A stretch of DNA of 30,062 nucleotides from Chitinophagaceae bacterium (lineage in GTDB: Bacteria > Bacteroidota > Bacteroidia > Chitinophagales > Chitinophagaceae), in contig JACMLD010000321.1 of NCBI GenBank assembly GCA_014379785.1, forward strand, positions 1-30,062. The letters run 5' to 3'. Of the stretch, positions 1 to 7,091 are shown in pieces. A program made the translations under genes and the position numbers. Position 1 is the first letter of the stretch. Each line of letters begins with the position of its first letter. Below the pieces are notes generated by a model that made no database searches, was not told where the DNA came from, and worked only from the letters and a program-made list of their open reading frames with translations.

Positions 1-1844
1 CCAGACAACTTACCACAACAGCCGACAAAGAAGTCAATCCCGTTCTCTCTCCGGATGGAAGCAGGGTGGCCTTTACCAGAAACAATAACCTTTTTACGCA
101 GGAGATTGCAAGCGGAAAAGAAACACAACATACCACTGATGGCTCTGAACTGATTCTCAACGGCTATGCCTCATGGGTGTATTTCGAAGAAATTCTTGGA
201 AGGGCAAGCCGGTACCGCGCATTCTGGTGGAGTCCCGATGGCAAACAACTAGGCTTTATGAGATTTGATGATACAGAGGTTCCGCTCTTTTATATTTATA
301 ATAATGAGGGACAGCATGGATTCAACGAAAAAACACGCTATCCGAAAGCAGGCGATAAGAATCCGGAGGTAAAAGTCGGCCTCGTTGATATGGCCACTTC
401 AAAAACTGTGTGGGCAGATTTTAACCCGAAAGACGATCAATACTTCGGAACTCCAATCTGGACACCTTCAGGGAAATTCTGGGTACAGTGGATGAACCGT
501 GATCAGAACAATCTGAAAATTTTTGAAATCGAACCTGGCTCCGGAGTCAAAAAAGAAGTCTATGACGAAAAGCAAACTACCTGGATAGATCTTGATGATA
601 ACGACAGAATCGAGTTTTTACCGGATGGAAGATCGTATATCCTCAAAAGCGATAAAACTGGTTGGATGCATATGTATTACTATGATGCAACCGGCAAGCT
701 GCTGAACCAGATCACCGAAGGAGAATACACCGTAGGAAATGTTCTGAAGATCGACGAGAAAGCAAAACTTGTTTATTTCACGGCGAGAAAGGAAAACAGC
801 GCGCGGTGGGACCTGTACAAAACCGGACTGAATGGCAAAGGCCTTACCCGTCTGACTTTCGGCGAATTTACCCACAATGTCAGGCTTTCGCCAGGCGGGA
901 AATATTTTATCAGCACATATTCAAATATCACCACTCCGTCGAAGATGGCGCTGGTTGATGCCAAGGGAAAAATCATCAGAGAACTCGGTGATAGCAAAGG
1001 TGCTGACTTCGATAAGTATAAGCTGGCAAAAACAGAGATCGTAAGGGTGAAGTCTTCAGACGGATTATTTGAGTTGCCAATGACCATTACCTATCCGATC
1101 GATTTTGATCCTGCAAAAAAATATCCTGTACTGATCAGTATCTATGGCGGACCGAATGCAGGTACCGTGTACGATGCTTATCCCAGGTCGGCGCTCGCTT
1201 CACAATGGTGGGCGAAGGAGGGGATGATACAGGTGGCAATGGACAACAGAAGCAGCGGACATTTTGGTAAGAAAGGAATGAATTTTATTCATCGTCAGCT
1301 GGGCAAATGGGAAACAGAGGATTATATCACCTGCGCAAAATGGCTTCGTGAGAAATCCTTTGTAGATACCACAGCTGTGGCTATGACGGGCGGAAGTTTT
1401 GGCGGGTATATGACATGTATGGCGCTTACCTATGGAGCGGGCACCTTTACACACGGCATTGCGAATTATTCGGTGACCGACTGGAGTCTGTATGATACGC
1501 ATTACACAGAAAGATTTATGGATAAGCCACAGGACAATCCCGAAGGCTACAAGAACACTTCACCGATGACTTATGCAAACAAGTATAAGGGCTTGCTGAG
1601 GATTGTGCATGGTTCGAGCGACGACAATGTGCACATGCAAAACAGCATTCAGCTGGTCAATAAACTTGAAATGCTCAATAAGCATTTTGAATTCATGGTT
1701 TATCCCGGCGAACGCCATGGATGGGGTGGTGCAAAGGCGATTCACTCGCGCAATGAAGCATACCTTTTCTACTATAATAATCTGCTTAAAAAGCCGATGC
1801 CACCCATTTTCTGGGGAGGCACGGAAGAGAGAAGGGGTTTTTAA
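1..1844 (+). CDS. S9 family peptidase, dipeptidyl-peptidase IV type (5' truncated)
   Basis: The reading frame is open from the first bases of the window, so the N-terminus lies outside it; the GTG at 66 is internal. The visible part has the end of a DPP-IV N-terminal beta-propeller (WSPDGK- and LSPDG-like blade motifs, SRYRAFWWSPDGKQLGFMRFD) followed by a C-terminal alpha/beta-hydrolase peptidase domain from about base 1100. The catalytic serine is in GGSFGG (Ser codon 1395-1397), the Asp in HGSSDDNVH near 1613-1640 and the His in GERHGWG near 1707-1730. Family knowledge: these serine peptidases remove N-terminal dipeptides, often X-Pro, and in Bacteroidota are usually periplasmic or membrane-linked; the signal region cannot be seen here. 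The gene ends 39 bp before frr, which has its own likely promoter. Confidence 0.93.
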   Translation, partial: RQLTTTADKEVNPVLSPDGSRVAFTRNNNLFTQEIASGKETQHTTDGSELILNGYASWVYFEEILGRASRYRAFWWSPDGKQLGFMRFDDTEVPLFYIYNNEGQHGFNEKTRYPKAGDKNPEVKVGLVDMATSKTVWADFNPKDDQYFGTPIWTPSGKFWVQWMNRDQNNLKIFEIEPGSGVKKEVYDEKQTTWIDLDDNDRIEFLPDGRSYILKSDKTGWMHMYYYDATGKLLNQITEGEYTVGNVLKIDEKAKLVYFTARKENSARWDLYKTGLNGKGLTRLTFGEFTHNVRLSPGGKYFISTYSNITTPSKMALVDAKGKIIRELGDSKGADFDKYKLAKTEIVRVKSSDGLFELPMTITYPIDFDPAKKYPVLISIYGGPNAGTVYDAYPRSALASQWWAKEGMIQVAMDNRSSGHFGKKGMNFIHRQLGKWETEDYITCAKWLREKSFVDTTAVAMTGGSFGGYMTCMALTYGAGTFTHGIANYSVTDWSLYDTHYTERFMDKPQDNPEGYKNTSPMTYANKYKGLLRIVHGSSDDNVHMQNSIQLVNKLEMLNKHFEFMVYPGERHGWGGAKAIHSRNEAYLFYYNNLLKKPMPPIFWGGTEERRGF

Positions 1845-1857
1845 TTGACGGATTTAC

Positions 1858-1865
1858 TATTTTTG
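1858..1865 (+). promoter_or_regulatory. Candidate -7 box for frr
   Basis: TATTTTTG matches the Bacteroidota -7 consensus TAnnTTTG and ends 18 bp before the frr ATG, predicting a leader of roughly 12 nt. A convincing -33 TTTG is not present; only a T run (1838-1842) lies at about the right distance. Confidence 0.4.
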
Positions 1866-1883
1866 CAACCCAAATAAACGCTT

Positions 1884-2447
1884 ATGTCTGATACAATAGA
1901 AAATATTATTCCGAATTCTGAAGATTCGATGAAGAAGGCCATTGCCCATCTGGAGTCTGAACTGGTGAAGGTTCGCGCAGGAAAGGCAAATCCAAATATG
2001 CTTGACGGTATTGTAGTTGACTACTATGGCAATCCAACACCCATCGGGCAGATAGGAAATATCTCTGTACTCGACGCCAGAACGCTTTCTATTCAGCCAT
2101 GGGAAAAGAACATGCTGCAGCCGATAGAAAAGGCCATCATGGCATCAAATATTGGCATCACTCCGCAAAATGACGGCATGAATATCCGTTTGTTTCTGCC
2201 TCCTTTGACAGAGGAGCGCAGACGCGAGCTGGTAAAAAGAGCCAATGGCGAAGGCGAACAGACTAAAGTAGCGGTTCGCAGCATACGCCGCGATTCGATT
2301 GAACAGATAAAAAAGCTTCAGAAAGATGGTCTGAGCGAAGACGCCGTGAAAGACGCAGAAAAAGACATGCAGGCGTTGACTGACAAATACATTACCCTTA
2401 TCGAGAAGCATCTGGTCCAGAAGGAGAAGGAGATAATGGCGGTTTAA
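1884..2447 (+). CDS. frr: Ribosome recycling factor
   Basis: A 187-residue protein, the usual length for RRF (about 185). It acts in the cytoplasm with EF-G to split post-termination ribosomes into subunits so they can be reused. The sequence shows the hallmark blocks: an N-terminal helix with VKVRAGKANPNMLDGIVVDYYGNPTPIGQ, then ISVLDARTLSIQPWEKNMLQPIEKAI, then GITPQNDGMNIRLFLPPLTEERRRELVK and the long C-terminal helices of the three-helix bundle. The ATG at 1884 gives the typical start. Often frr follows pyrH, but here it follows a peptidase gene with a separate promoter-like box. Its last 50 bp overlap, tail to tail, with the EamA transporter gene on the opposite strand. Confidence 0.98.
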   Translation: MSDTIENIIPNSEDSMKKAIAHLESELVKVRAGKANPNMLDGIVVDYYGNPTPIGQIGNISVLDARTLSIQPWEKNMLQPIEKAIMASNIGITPQNDGMNIRLFLPPLTEERRRELVKRANGEGEQTKVAVRSIRRDSIEQIKKLQKDGLSEDAVKDAEKDMQALTDKYITLIEKHLVQKEKEIMAV

Positions 2448-3336
2448 AATTTTTGTTTACGATAAATACACCGGTGAGAATGATGGCGAGGCTGATGATT
2501 TCGAGCCATCCGATATTTTCGCCGTAAAGGATTCCCCAAAGTATGGCTACAAACGGAATGCCGTAGGTTACCATGCTTCCAAAGAGCGCACCGGCGCGTT
2601 TTACCAGCACATAAAAAAGTATTGAAGCAACAGCAGTGCCTCCTATCCCAAGGAGTGCACTTGCTCCTGTTGCTCTCAGGTATTCGTATTGCGACAATGG
2701 CAGACTGAAGTATCCGCTGAGGAATAGAATGATCAACGAGGGAATGGTCAGCACAACAAATGCGAAAGTTGCGATATTGAGTGAACCGACGTTATTCAGT
2801 TTTTGCTTTACCATGTTTACGTTCGCCCCATACATAACGGTGGCGATGAGGATGAAACCGGCATACCAGTTGTTATCACTCGCCTTTGTCTCTTTTGTAA
2901 AGAGCAGCATGAAGCAGCCGGCAAGAGAAATCAGGACACCGATAATTTTCTGAGCAGAAGTTTTTGTCTTAAAAAGTAAGATGCCGGTAATGATTACAAA
3001 TGAAGGAGTCAGCGAATTGAGCGTGCCTGCCAGTGCACTGTCGATCCTGGTTTCTGCTATACAAAAAAGAAACGCGGGAATAAAACTGCCAAGCAATCCG
3101 GATAGTATGATAATGCCCCATTTGTCTTTCGGGATTTTTCTGACAGAACTTATGAAAAATGGCAACAGGACTGCTCCTCCGCTGAATATGCGAAGCGCAG
3201 CGACCTGAGTGGCAGACAAAACTACAGAGCCATCGGCGGCATAGAGGCCGAGTTTCATGAGAATAAAAGAACTACCCCATACAAATGATAAGCCGATAAA
3301 AATGATCCAGTTGAGCCATTTACTTTTTTCTGACAT
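2398..3336 (-). CDS. EamA/DMT-superfamily transporter
   Basis: A 312-residue, strongly hydrophobic protein with about ten predicted membrane helices arranged as two EamA repeats (roughly residues 10-145 and 160-295), typical in length and layout for drug/metabolite transporters. Conserved-looking features are the N-terminal FVWGSSFILMK segment and the glycine-rich helices GVLISLAGCFMLLF and GIPFVAILWGILYGENIGWLEI. The substrate cannot be inferred from sequence; members export metabolites or amino acids. The ATG at 3336 is used as start. The C-terminal tail (KPPLSPSPSGPDASR) is hydrophilic, proline- and serine-rich and is encoded antisense to the frr 3' end, suggesting that the frame ran into the neighbour after loss of an older stop. 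The gene is divergent from ppk2, with 35 bp between the starts. Confidence 0.9.
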   Translation of the reverse strand: MSEKSKWLNWIIFIGLSFVWGSSFILMKLGLYAADGSVVLSATQVAALRIFSGGAVLLPFFISSVRKIPKDKWGIIILSGLLGSFIPAFLFCIAETRIDSALAGTLNSLTPSFVIITGILLFKTKTSAQKIIGVLISLAGCFMLLFTKETKASDNNWYAGFILIATVMYGANVNMVKQKLNNVGSLNIATFAFVVLTIPSLIILFLSGYFSLPLSQYEYLRATGASALLGIGGTAVASILFYVLVKRAGALFGSMVTYGIPFVAILWGILYGENIGWLEIISLAIILTGVFIVNKNFKPPLSPSPSGPDASR

Positions 3337-3341
3337 GAATG

Positions 3342-3349
3342 CAAAAGTA
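3342..3349 (-). promoter_or_regulatory. Candidate -7 box for the EamA transporter gene
   Basis: On the minus strand this reads TACTTTTG, a full match to TAnnTTTG. It ends only 5 bp before the start codon (3334-3336), so transcription would start at or next to the ATG, giving a leaderless or nearly leaderless mRNA. No clear -33 TTTG was found at the standard spacing. Confidence 0.4.
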
Positions 3350-3371
3350 TATCTTCAGACAAACAATAATC

Positions 3372-4121
3372 ATGGGAAAACTCCGACTGGCAGAAATTGA
3401 CACACGAGCGCCAAAAGAGCTGGATAAAAAAGAGTATAAGACCAAGACGGAAAGCCTGGTGGAAGAATTGAATGCATTGCAGAACCTGCTGTATGCAGAG
3501 CACGGGCACTCGGTGCTGGTAGTGTTACAAGGAATGGATGCGAGTGGAAAAGACGGACTTATCCGCAATGTATTCGGGAAAATGAATCCGCAGGGAGTTT
3601 CCGTCAGGTCTTACAAAGCACCGACAGAAGAAGAACTTTCTCACGATTTTTTGTGGCGGATACACAAACACACCCCTGAGAAAGGAATGATAAAGATTTT
3701 TAACCGTTCACATTACGAGGATATTATCATCACGCGTGTTCACAAATGGTGCGATGATGAAACGGCAATAAAAAGAATGAAAGCCATCAATGATTTTGAA
3801 TCGCTTTTGCAATCGCATAATAATACAAGCATCTTAAAATTTTATCTGCATATCTCACAGGAAGAACAGGAGAGCCGACTCAAAGAACGTTTGGAGGACC
3901 CGACCAAGCATTGGAAGCACAATAAAAATGATCAGAAAGAAGCGCAATATTGGAATGATTACCGTAAAATGTATGAGGAATGCTTTGCAGAATGTCATCA
4001 TCCTGAATGGACAATCGTGCCGGCGGATCAAAACTGGTACAAAGAATACCTGGTTGCAAAAAAGTTGAGGGATGTGCTTGTTGAACTTGAGATGAAATAC
4101 CCAACGCTTCAGGACAAATGA
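3372..4121 (+). CDS. ppk2: Polyphosphate kinase 2 family protein
   Basis: A 249-residue protein of the PPK2 family, which transfers phosphate between polyphosphate and nucleotides (NMP or NDP phosphorylation, depending on class). Visible motifs: the P-loop GMDASGKDG, the lid region after FGKMNPQGVSVRSYKAPTEEEL with the HDFLWR block, and a Walker-B-like region IFNRSHYEDIIITRVH. The length is that of a single-domain PPK2. An in-frame ATG at 3339 would add 11 residues (MQKYIFRQTII) but lies 2 bp from the divergent EamA start; MGKLRLAEIDTRAPK at 3372 is the more likely N-terminus. The class cannot be fixed from motifs alone. mscL follows after 28 bp in the same direction, so the two may share a transcript. 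Confidence 0.92.
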   Translation: MGKLRLAEIDTRAPKELDKKEYKTKTESLVEELNALQNLLYAEHGHSVLVVLQGMDASGKDGLIRNVFGKMNPQGVSVRSYKAPTEEELSHDFLWRIHKHTPEKGMIKIFNRSHYEDIIITRVHKWCDDETAIKRMKAINDFESLLQSHNNTSILKFYLHISQEEQESRLKERLEDPTKHWKHNKNDQKEAQYWNDYRKMYEECFAECHHPEWTIVPADQNWYKEYLVAKKLRDVLVELEMKYPTLQDK

Positions 4122-4149
4122 TTTTTTCTTACATCATAAAACAAAAATC

Positions 4150-4518
4150 ATGGGCTTCATCAAAGAATTCAGGGATTTCGCCATCAAGGGCAACTTTATC
4201 GATCTTGCAATCGGAGTTGTTCTCGGTGCAGCTTTCGGCACTGTAGTTTCTTCAATTGTAGATGACATCATCATGCCGCTTCTCAATCCACTGATGCCAT
4301 CGGGTGGCTGGCAGGCTATGATGCTCGGGCCAATGGCTATTGGAAAGTTTCTCAGCGCAGTCATCAAGTTTATCATTGTCGCATTCGCCCTCTTCATTGT
4401 GGTGAAGGGTATTAACAGGATGAAAAAGAAAGAAATTGAGGCACCGACCCCAGGTCCTTCATCGACGGATGTATTGCTGACTGAGATCAGGGATTCACTG
4501 AGAAACAGACCCGTTTAA
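4150..4518 (+). CDS. mscL: Large-conductance mechanosensitive channel MscL
   Basis: A 122-residue inner-membrane protein, close to the usual 120-150. The N-terminus GFIKEFRDFAIKGNFIDLAIGVVLGAAFGTVVSSIVDDIIMPLL is the diagnostic amphipathic helix and pore-lining TM1; TM2 is around SAVIKFIIVAFALFIVVKGINRM, followed by a charged KKKE stretch, a proline-rich linker and a cytoplasmic helix (TDVLLTEIRDSLR). The homopentamer opens under membrane tension to release solutes during hypo-osmotic shock. The periplasmic loop between TM1 and TM2 (LNPLMPSGGWQAMMLGPMAIGK) is short. It follows ppk2 by 28 bp and precedes a separately promoted secreted protein. Confidence 0.97.
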   Translation: MGFIKEFRDFAIKGNFIDLAIGVVLGAAFGTVVSSIVDDIIMPLLNPLMPSGGWQAMMLGPMAIGKFLSAVIKFIIVAFALFIVVKGINRMKKKEIEAPTPGPSSTDVLLTEIRDSLRNRPV

Positions 4519-4544
4519 CCCCCTGTTTATTTTGATTATTTAGC

Positions 4545-4552
4545 TATATTTG
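4545..4552 (+). promoter_or_regulatory. Candidate -7 box for the DUF3078 gene
   Basis: TATATTTG is a full TAnnTTTG match, located in the 89-bp gap after mscL; a TTTA at 4526-4529 is the nearest -33-like element. Predicted leader about 50 nt, beginning with a small 5-bp inverted repeat (TGCCT/AGGCA). Confidence 0.5.
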
Positions 4553-4607
4553 CCTGCCTTTCGATAGGCACCGGGGCCACTTTATCTAACCAAATACTAA
4601 CACGGAT

Positions 4608-5639
4608 ATGAGAAAAATCTTCCTAATTACCCTTTTGTCATTTTCTTTAACGGCCGCTTTCGCTCAGGATGGAGCTGTACGGGAAATGCAGAAAACTGCT
4701 GAGCGTGGTGGGGCACCAGCTGACACGATCAAAGACGGCTGGAGGAAGGGCGGACTTTTTTCACTCAATCTCGCTCAGGGCGGTAGCCGTAACTGGGCTG
4801 CAGGTGCAGAAAAATTTTCTTTTTCTACAAATGCCTTTCTTAATCTTTTCGCAAATCATAAAAGGGGAAGATATAGCTGGGACAATAGCCTCGACCTGAG
4901 CTATGCGCTTGTGAATACAACTTCTCTTGGTGTTCGTAAAACGGACGACAGGATAGACTTTCTCAGCCGCTATGGATATGCCTTGAATAAAAAGTTTGAT
5001 CTTTCCTGGATTGCAAATTTCAGGTCACAGTTCACCGACGGATTCGACTACGATTATCTCGGTCAGAAGGGCAACCGGAGAAGAATTTCCGGGCTGTTTG
5101 CACCTGCGTATGTAACCATTGCGCCTGGTATCACCTGGAAGCCGACCAATTATTTCAGCATCTTCGTTTCTCCTTTTTCTGCTAGATGGATCATTGTTTC
5201 CAATGCCCCATATTCTTATAAATACCAGGGTGGTATTATTCCCGATTCTGTTTCTCCTGGAGTGGAAAAACCACTTGCAAATCTTTATGGTGTAGATGCA
5301 CAGAGAAAGGTGAAATTTGAATTTGGTGCATTTGCATCTGTCAATTTCAATAAGGAGATTATAAAGAATGTTTACTACAAGAGCAGACTTGATCTTTACA
5401 GCAATTATCTGAAGACTGATCGCCCGGGCGAAACATTTCAGCCAAAGAAAAGCCGCGCTAAAAACGTAGATGTGTTCTGGACAAATGTTGTCAACATGAA
5501 GGTCAATAAGTGGTTGAATGTCACTTATAATTTTGACCTTATTTATGATGATGATGTGCGCCAGTTCGGACCAACAAATACCTCAGCCGCTACTCAGTTG
5601 CGTTCATTGCTGGGAGTAGGTTTTGCAGCAAAATTCTAA
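4608..5639 (+). CDS. DUF3078 domain-containing secreted protein
   Basis: A 343-residue protein with a clear signal peptide (MRKIFLITLLSFSLTAAFAQ, cleavage after AFA). The remainder is rich in aromatic and alternating residues and ends in phenylalanine (LLGVGFAAKF), as expected for an outer-membrane beta-barrel. The W-K-GG-FSLNLAQGG-NWAAG block near residues 45-70 and the many YSWDNSLDLSYAL-like strands match the DUF3078 family of Bacteroidota, whose function is unknown. It is followed by a strong intrinsic terminator. The last 40 coding bases plus the terminator reappear at 6982-7077, on the far side of the acyltransferase gene. Confidence 0.85.
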   Translation: MRKIFLITLLSFSLTAAFAQDGAVREMQKTAERGGAPADTIKDGWRKGGLFSLNLAQGGSRNWAAGAEKFSFSTNAFLNLFANHKRGRYSWDNSLDLSYALVNTTSLGVRKTDDRIDFLSRYGYALNKKFDLSWIANFRSQFTDGFDYDYLGQKGNRRRISGLFAPAYVTIAPGITWKPTNYFSIFVSPFSARWIIVSNAPYSYKYQGGIIPDSVSPGVEKPLANLYGVDAQRKVKFEFGAFASVNFNKEIIKNVYYKSRLDLYSNYLKTDRPGETFQPKKSRAKNVDVFWTNVVNMKVNKWLNVTYNFDLIYDDDVRQFGPTNTSAATQLRSLLGVGFAAKF

Positions 5640-5696
5640 TTCAGTTTTCATATATTTGCGATGTCCCTGCTTCGGTTGGGACATCGTTTTTTTTGC
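5600..5696 (+). repeat. Direct repeat copy 1 (DUF3078 3' end plus terminator)
   Basis: This 97-bp stretch, from GCGTTCATTGC through the terminator T run and GC, recurs at 6982-7077. I count three substitutions (AA to GG in the penultimate codon region, T to G in the terminator loop) and one T fewer in the T run. Copy 1 is the native end of the DUF3078 gene. Confidence 0.95.
5659..5694 (+). terminator. Intrinsic terminator of the DUF3078 gene
   Basis: Stem CGATGTCCC / GGGACATCG (5659-5667 with 5678-5686) around a loop containing CTTCGG, followed by eight T. The loop can close further through a C(UUCG)G tetraloop, with one T-T mismatch and one G-U pair. A TATATTTG box (5651-5658) sits directly before it, as in the second copy. 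Confidence 0.9.
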
Positions 5697-5745
5697 TCCT
5701 TCTTCACTCATTGCAGCAAAACATCGGATTCAATATCCTTAGCCA

Positions 5746-6855
5746 CTATTTGGGCAATAGCAAATCCCGATTGACAATTTCAGGTTTTGGAGACCCTGGC
5801 CGGGAAAACTTTTCCTTCAAAAGCAAAAACCTTTTTTCAAAAAAGAAATAGGAGCAATAGCTTGTGACCGCCAACAGCAGCAGGTTCAACGGCAATTTCG
5901 TGAAAGGTCCAAATTTGCCGTCAGTACTCGTAAATAACTGTTGCCAGATGTAAATACTAAAAGAAAGTCTTCCAAGCCAAATAGTATATTTATGATTGAG
6001 GAGGCTATACAGCATAGAATGCCTGCAAATCATACAACACAGAATAAATAGAGCGATAAGCACACAACTGATCGCAGGGTTCACTGAATCATAGCCGATA
6101 ATCCCGGAATGAAATAGCCAGATACATATGGGAAGGACAATACTTATATATACGCCATTCCGTTCGAGAAATTTCAAAGGCAATTTCCTCTTAAAACAGA
6201 GAACGGCCATTAAAGAGCCTATCAGCACGCCGTCGCTTTGATAAATTAGAAAACCAATCGTCCTCATCAAAGCAGAGTCGGGAAATGTAAATGAGTAAGC
6301 CCATGTGCGAAGACCGATTATGATGAGAATGGCAAAAACAAGAAACAGATGAATTTTTCGGGTAAATCTTTTAAGTAGCAGAGGGAACACCAGATAATAC
6401 TGTTCTTCGATGGATAAGGACCAATAGTGAGCTGTGTACCAGCTGCCTTGAAAATATGCAAGGTTCGCCACGAAAAATGTTGCCCCAACAAAACATCTCA
6501 ATGGTATATTTAAATGGAAAAAGGCATTCAGAACAGCGATGCACAATAAGTACAGAAAAGCCACCGGCATTATTCTCAGGAGGCGTCGAAAGTAGAAATC
6601 TTTTAGAGAAATATCGGCTTTGAGTACTTTTTCTTTTAATAATAATGTAGTTATCAAAAATCCACTGATAACGAAAAATACCTGGACGCCCAATACTCCT
6701 AAATGCACGATCGAATTTCGGATAGCGGTACTTACCTTGAATGGATTGCTTAAGTGCGCAAAAAGAACAAGTGTAATGGACAGGGCTCGCATGCCATCTA
6801 GTGAAGGGAAATAGGCAGGCAACAAGAATGCTGGAATGGTGAATGGTTTTCTCAT
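5746..6855 (-). CDS. Acyltransferase_3 (OafA/YrhL-like) membrane protein
   Basis: A 369-residue polytopic protein of the acyltransferase_3 family, which O-acylates sugars in lipopolysaccharide, exopolysaccharide or other carbohydrates. The family signature is at the N-terminus: PSLDGMRALSITLVLFAHL, with Arg23 and His34 at the conserved positions, followed by GVLGVQVFFVISGFLITTLLLKE and YFRRLLRIMPV. The central YTAHYWSLSIEEQYYLVFPLLL block and about ten membrane helices also fit. There is no C-terminal SGNH domain, so the length is that of the membrane domain alone. Base composition looks lower in GC than the flanking genes (two 60-base lines counted at about 38%, against 47% in a line of scpA). 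The gene is opposite in direction to its neighbours and is flanked by direct repeats, which suggests insertion between the DUF3078 gene and scpA. Confidence 0.92.
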   Translation of the reverse strand: MRKPFTIPAFLLPAYFPSLDGMRALSITLVLFAHLSNPFKVSTAIRNSIVHLGVLGVQVFFVISGFLITTLLLKEKVLKADISLKDFYFRRLLRIMPVAFLYLLCIAVLNAFFHLNIPLRCFVGATFFVANLAYFQGSWYTAHYWSLSIEEQYYLVFPLLLKRFTRKIHLFLVFAILIIIGLRTWAYSFTFPDSALMRTIGFLIYQSDGVLIGSLMAVLCFKRKLPLKFLERNGVYISIVLPICIWLFHSGIIGYDSVNPAISCVLIALFILCCMICRHSMLYSLLNHKYTIWLGRLSFSIYIWQQLFTSTDGKFGPFTKLPLNLLLLAVTSYCSYFFFEKRFLLLKEKFSRPGSPKPEIVNRDLLLPK

Positions 6856-7032
6856 TGCTAATTCTACTTTTTTTGGCGAAATTGTATATCTGGGGCTAGG
6901 TTTTCAAACTTTGGTAAATTAGTCGTTAGCCTGTTCAACGGGGTTAACGAATGGTTATGGAATTATGAACTCGGAGCGGTGGCGTTCATTGCTGGGAGTA
7001 GGTTTTGCAGCAAGGTTCTAATTCAGTTTTCA

Positions 7033-7040
7033 TATATTTG
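7033..7040 (+). promoter_or_regulatory. Candidate scpA -7 box overlapping a terminator
   Basis: TATATTTG matches TAnnTTTG and lies immediately before the hairpin. A start about 6-7 nt downstream would fall inside the 5' arm, so transcripts made from it would lack part of that arm and could escape termination. No good -33 box was found at 18-20 bp; the nearest TTTTG is 25 bp upstream. An identical box precedes copy 1. Confidence 0.35.
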
Positions 7041-7075
7041 CGATGTCCCGGCTTCGGTTGGGACATCGTTTTTTT
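7041..7075 (+). terminator. Duplicated intrinsic terminator upstream of scpA
   Basis: Stem CGATGTCCC / GGGACATCG (7041-7049 and 7060-7068), extended through two G-U pairs and a C-G to a UUCG tetraloop, giving 12 consecutive pairs on the plus strand, then seven T. The T run ends 16 bp before the scpA ATG. Confidence 0.8.
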
Positions 7076-7091
7076 GCGTAAAAAAGATTTA

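Larger units (their letters stand above)
6982..7077 (+). repeat. Direct repeat copy 2 (duplicated DUF3078 tail and terminator)
   Basis: The second copy of the 5600-5696 segment. It carries the last 13 codons of the DUF3078 frame, including its stop (as A-R-F-stop instead of A-K-F-stop), without the rest of the gene, then the same hairpin and a seven-T run. Homology stops abruptly at 6982, so this is a gene-end fragment and not a second complete gene. Confidence 0.95.

Noticed and set aside
5746..6855. Complete transposon or integron cassette around the acyltransferase
   Set aside because: No transposase, integrase, terminal inverted repeats or attC-like site was found; only the direct repeats support mobility, so it is reported as a finding and not as a mobile element.
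6965..7021. 18-codon open frame ending in the duplicated DUF3078 tail
   Set aside because: The ATG lies in non-homologous DNA just before the repeat edge and the coding part is only the copied gene end; regarded as a by-product of the duplication.
7005..7091. TTG-initiated extension of scpA by 29 residues
   Set aside because: The extension translates the duplicated gene tail and terminator in another frame, and the conserved ScpA N-terminus begins at 7092.
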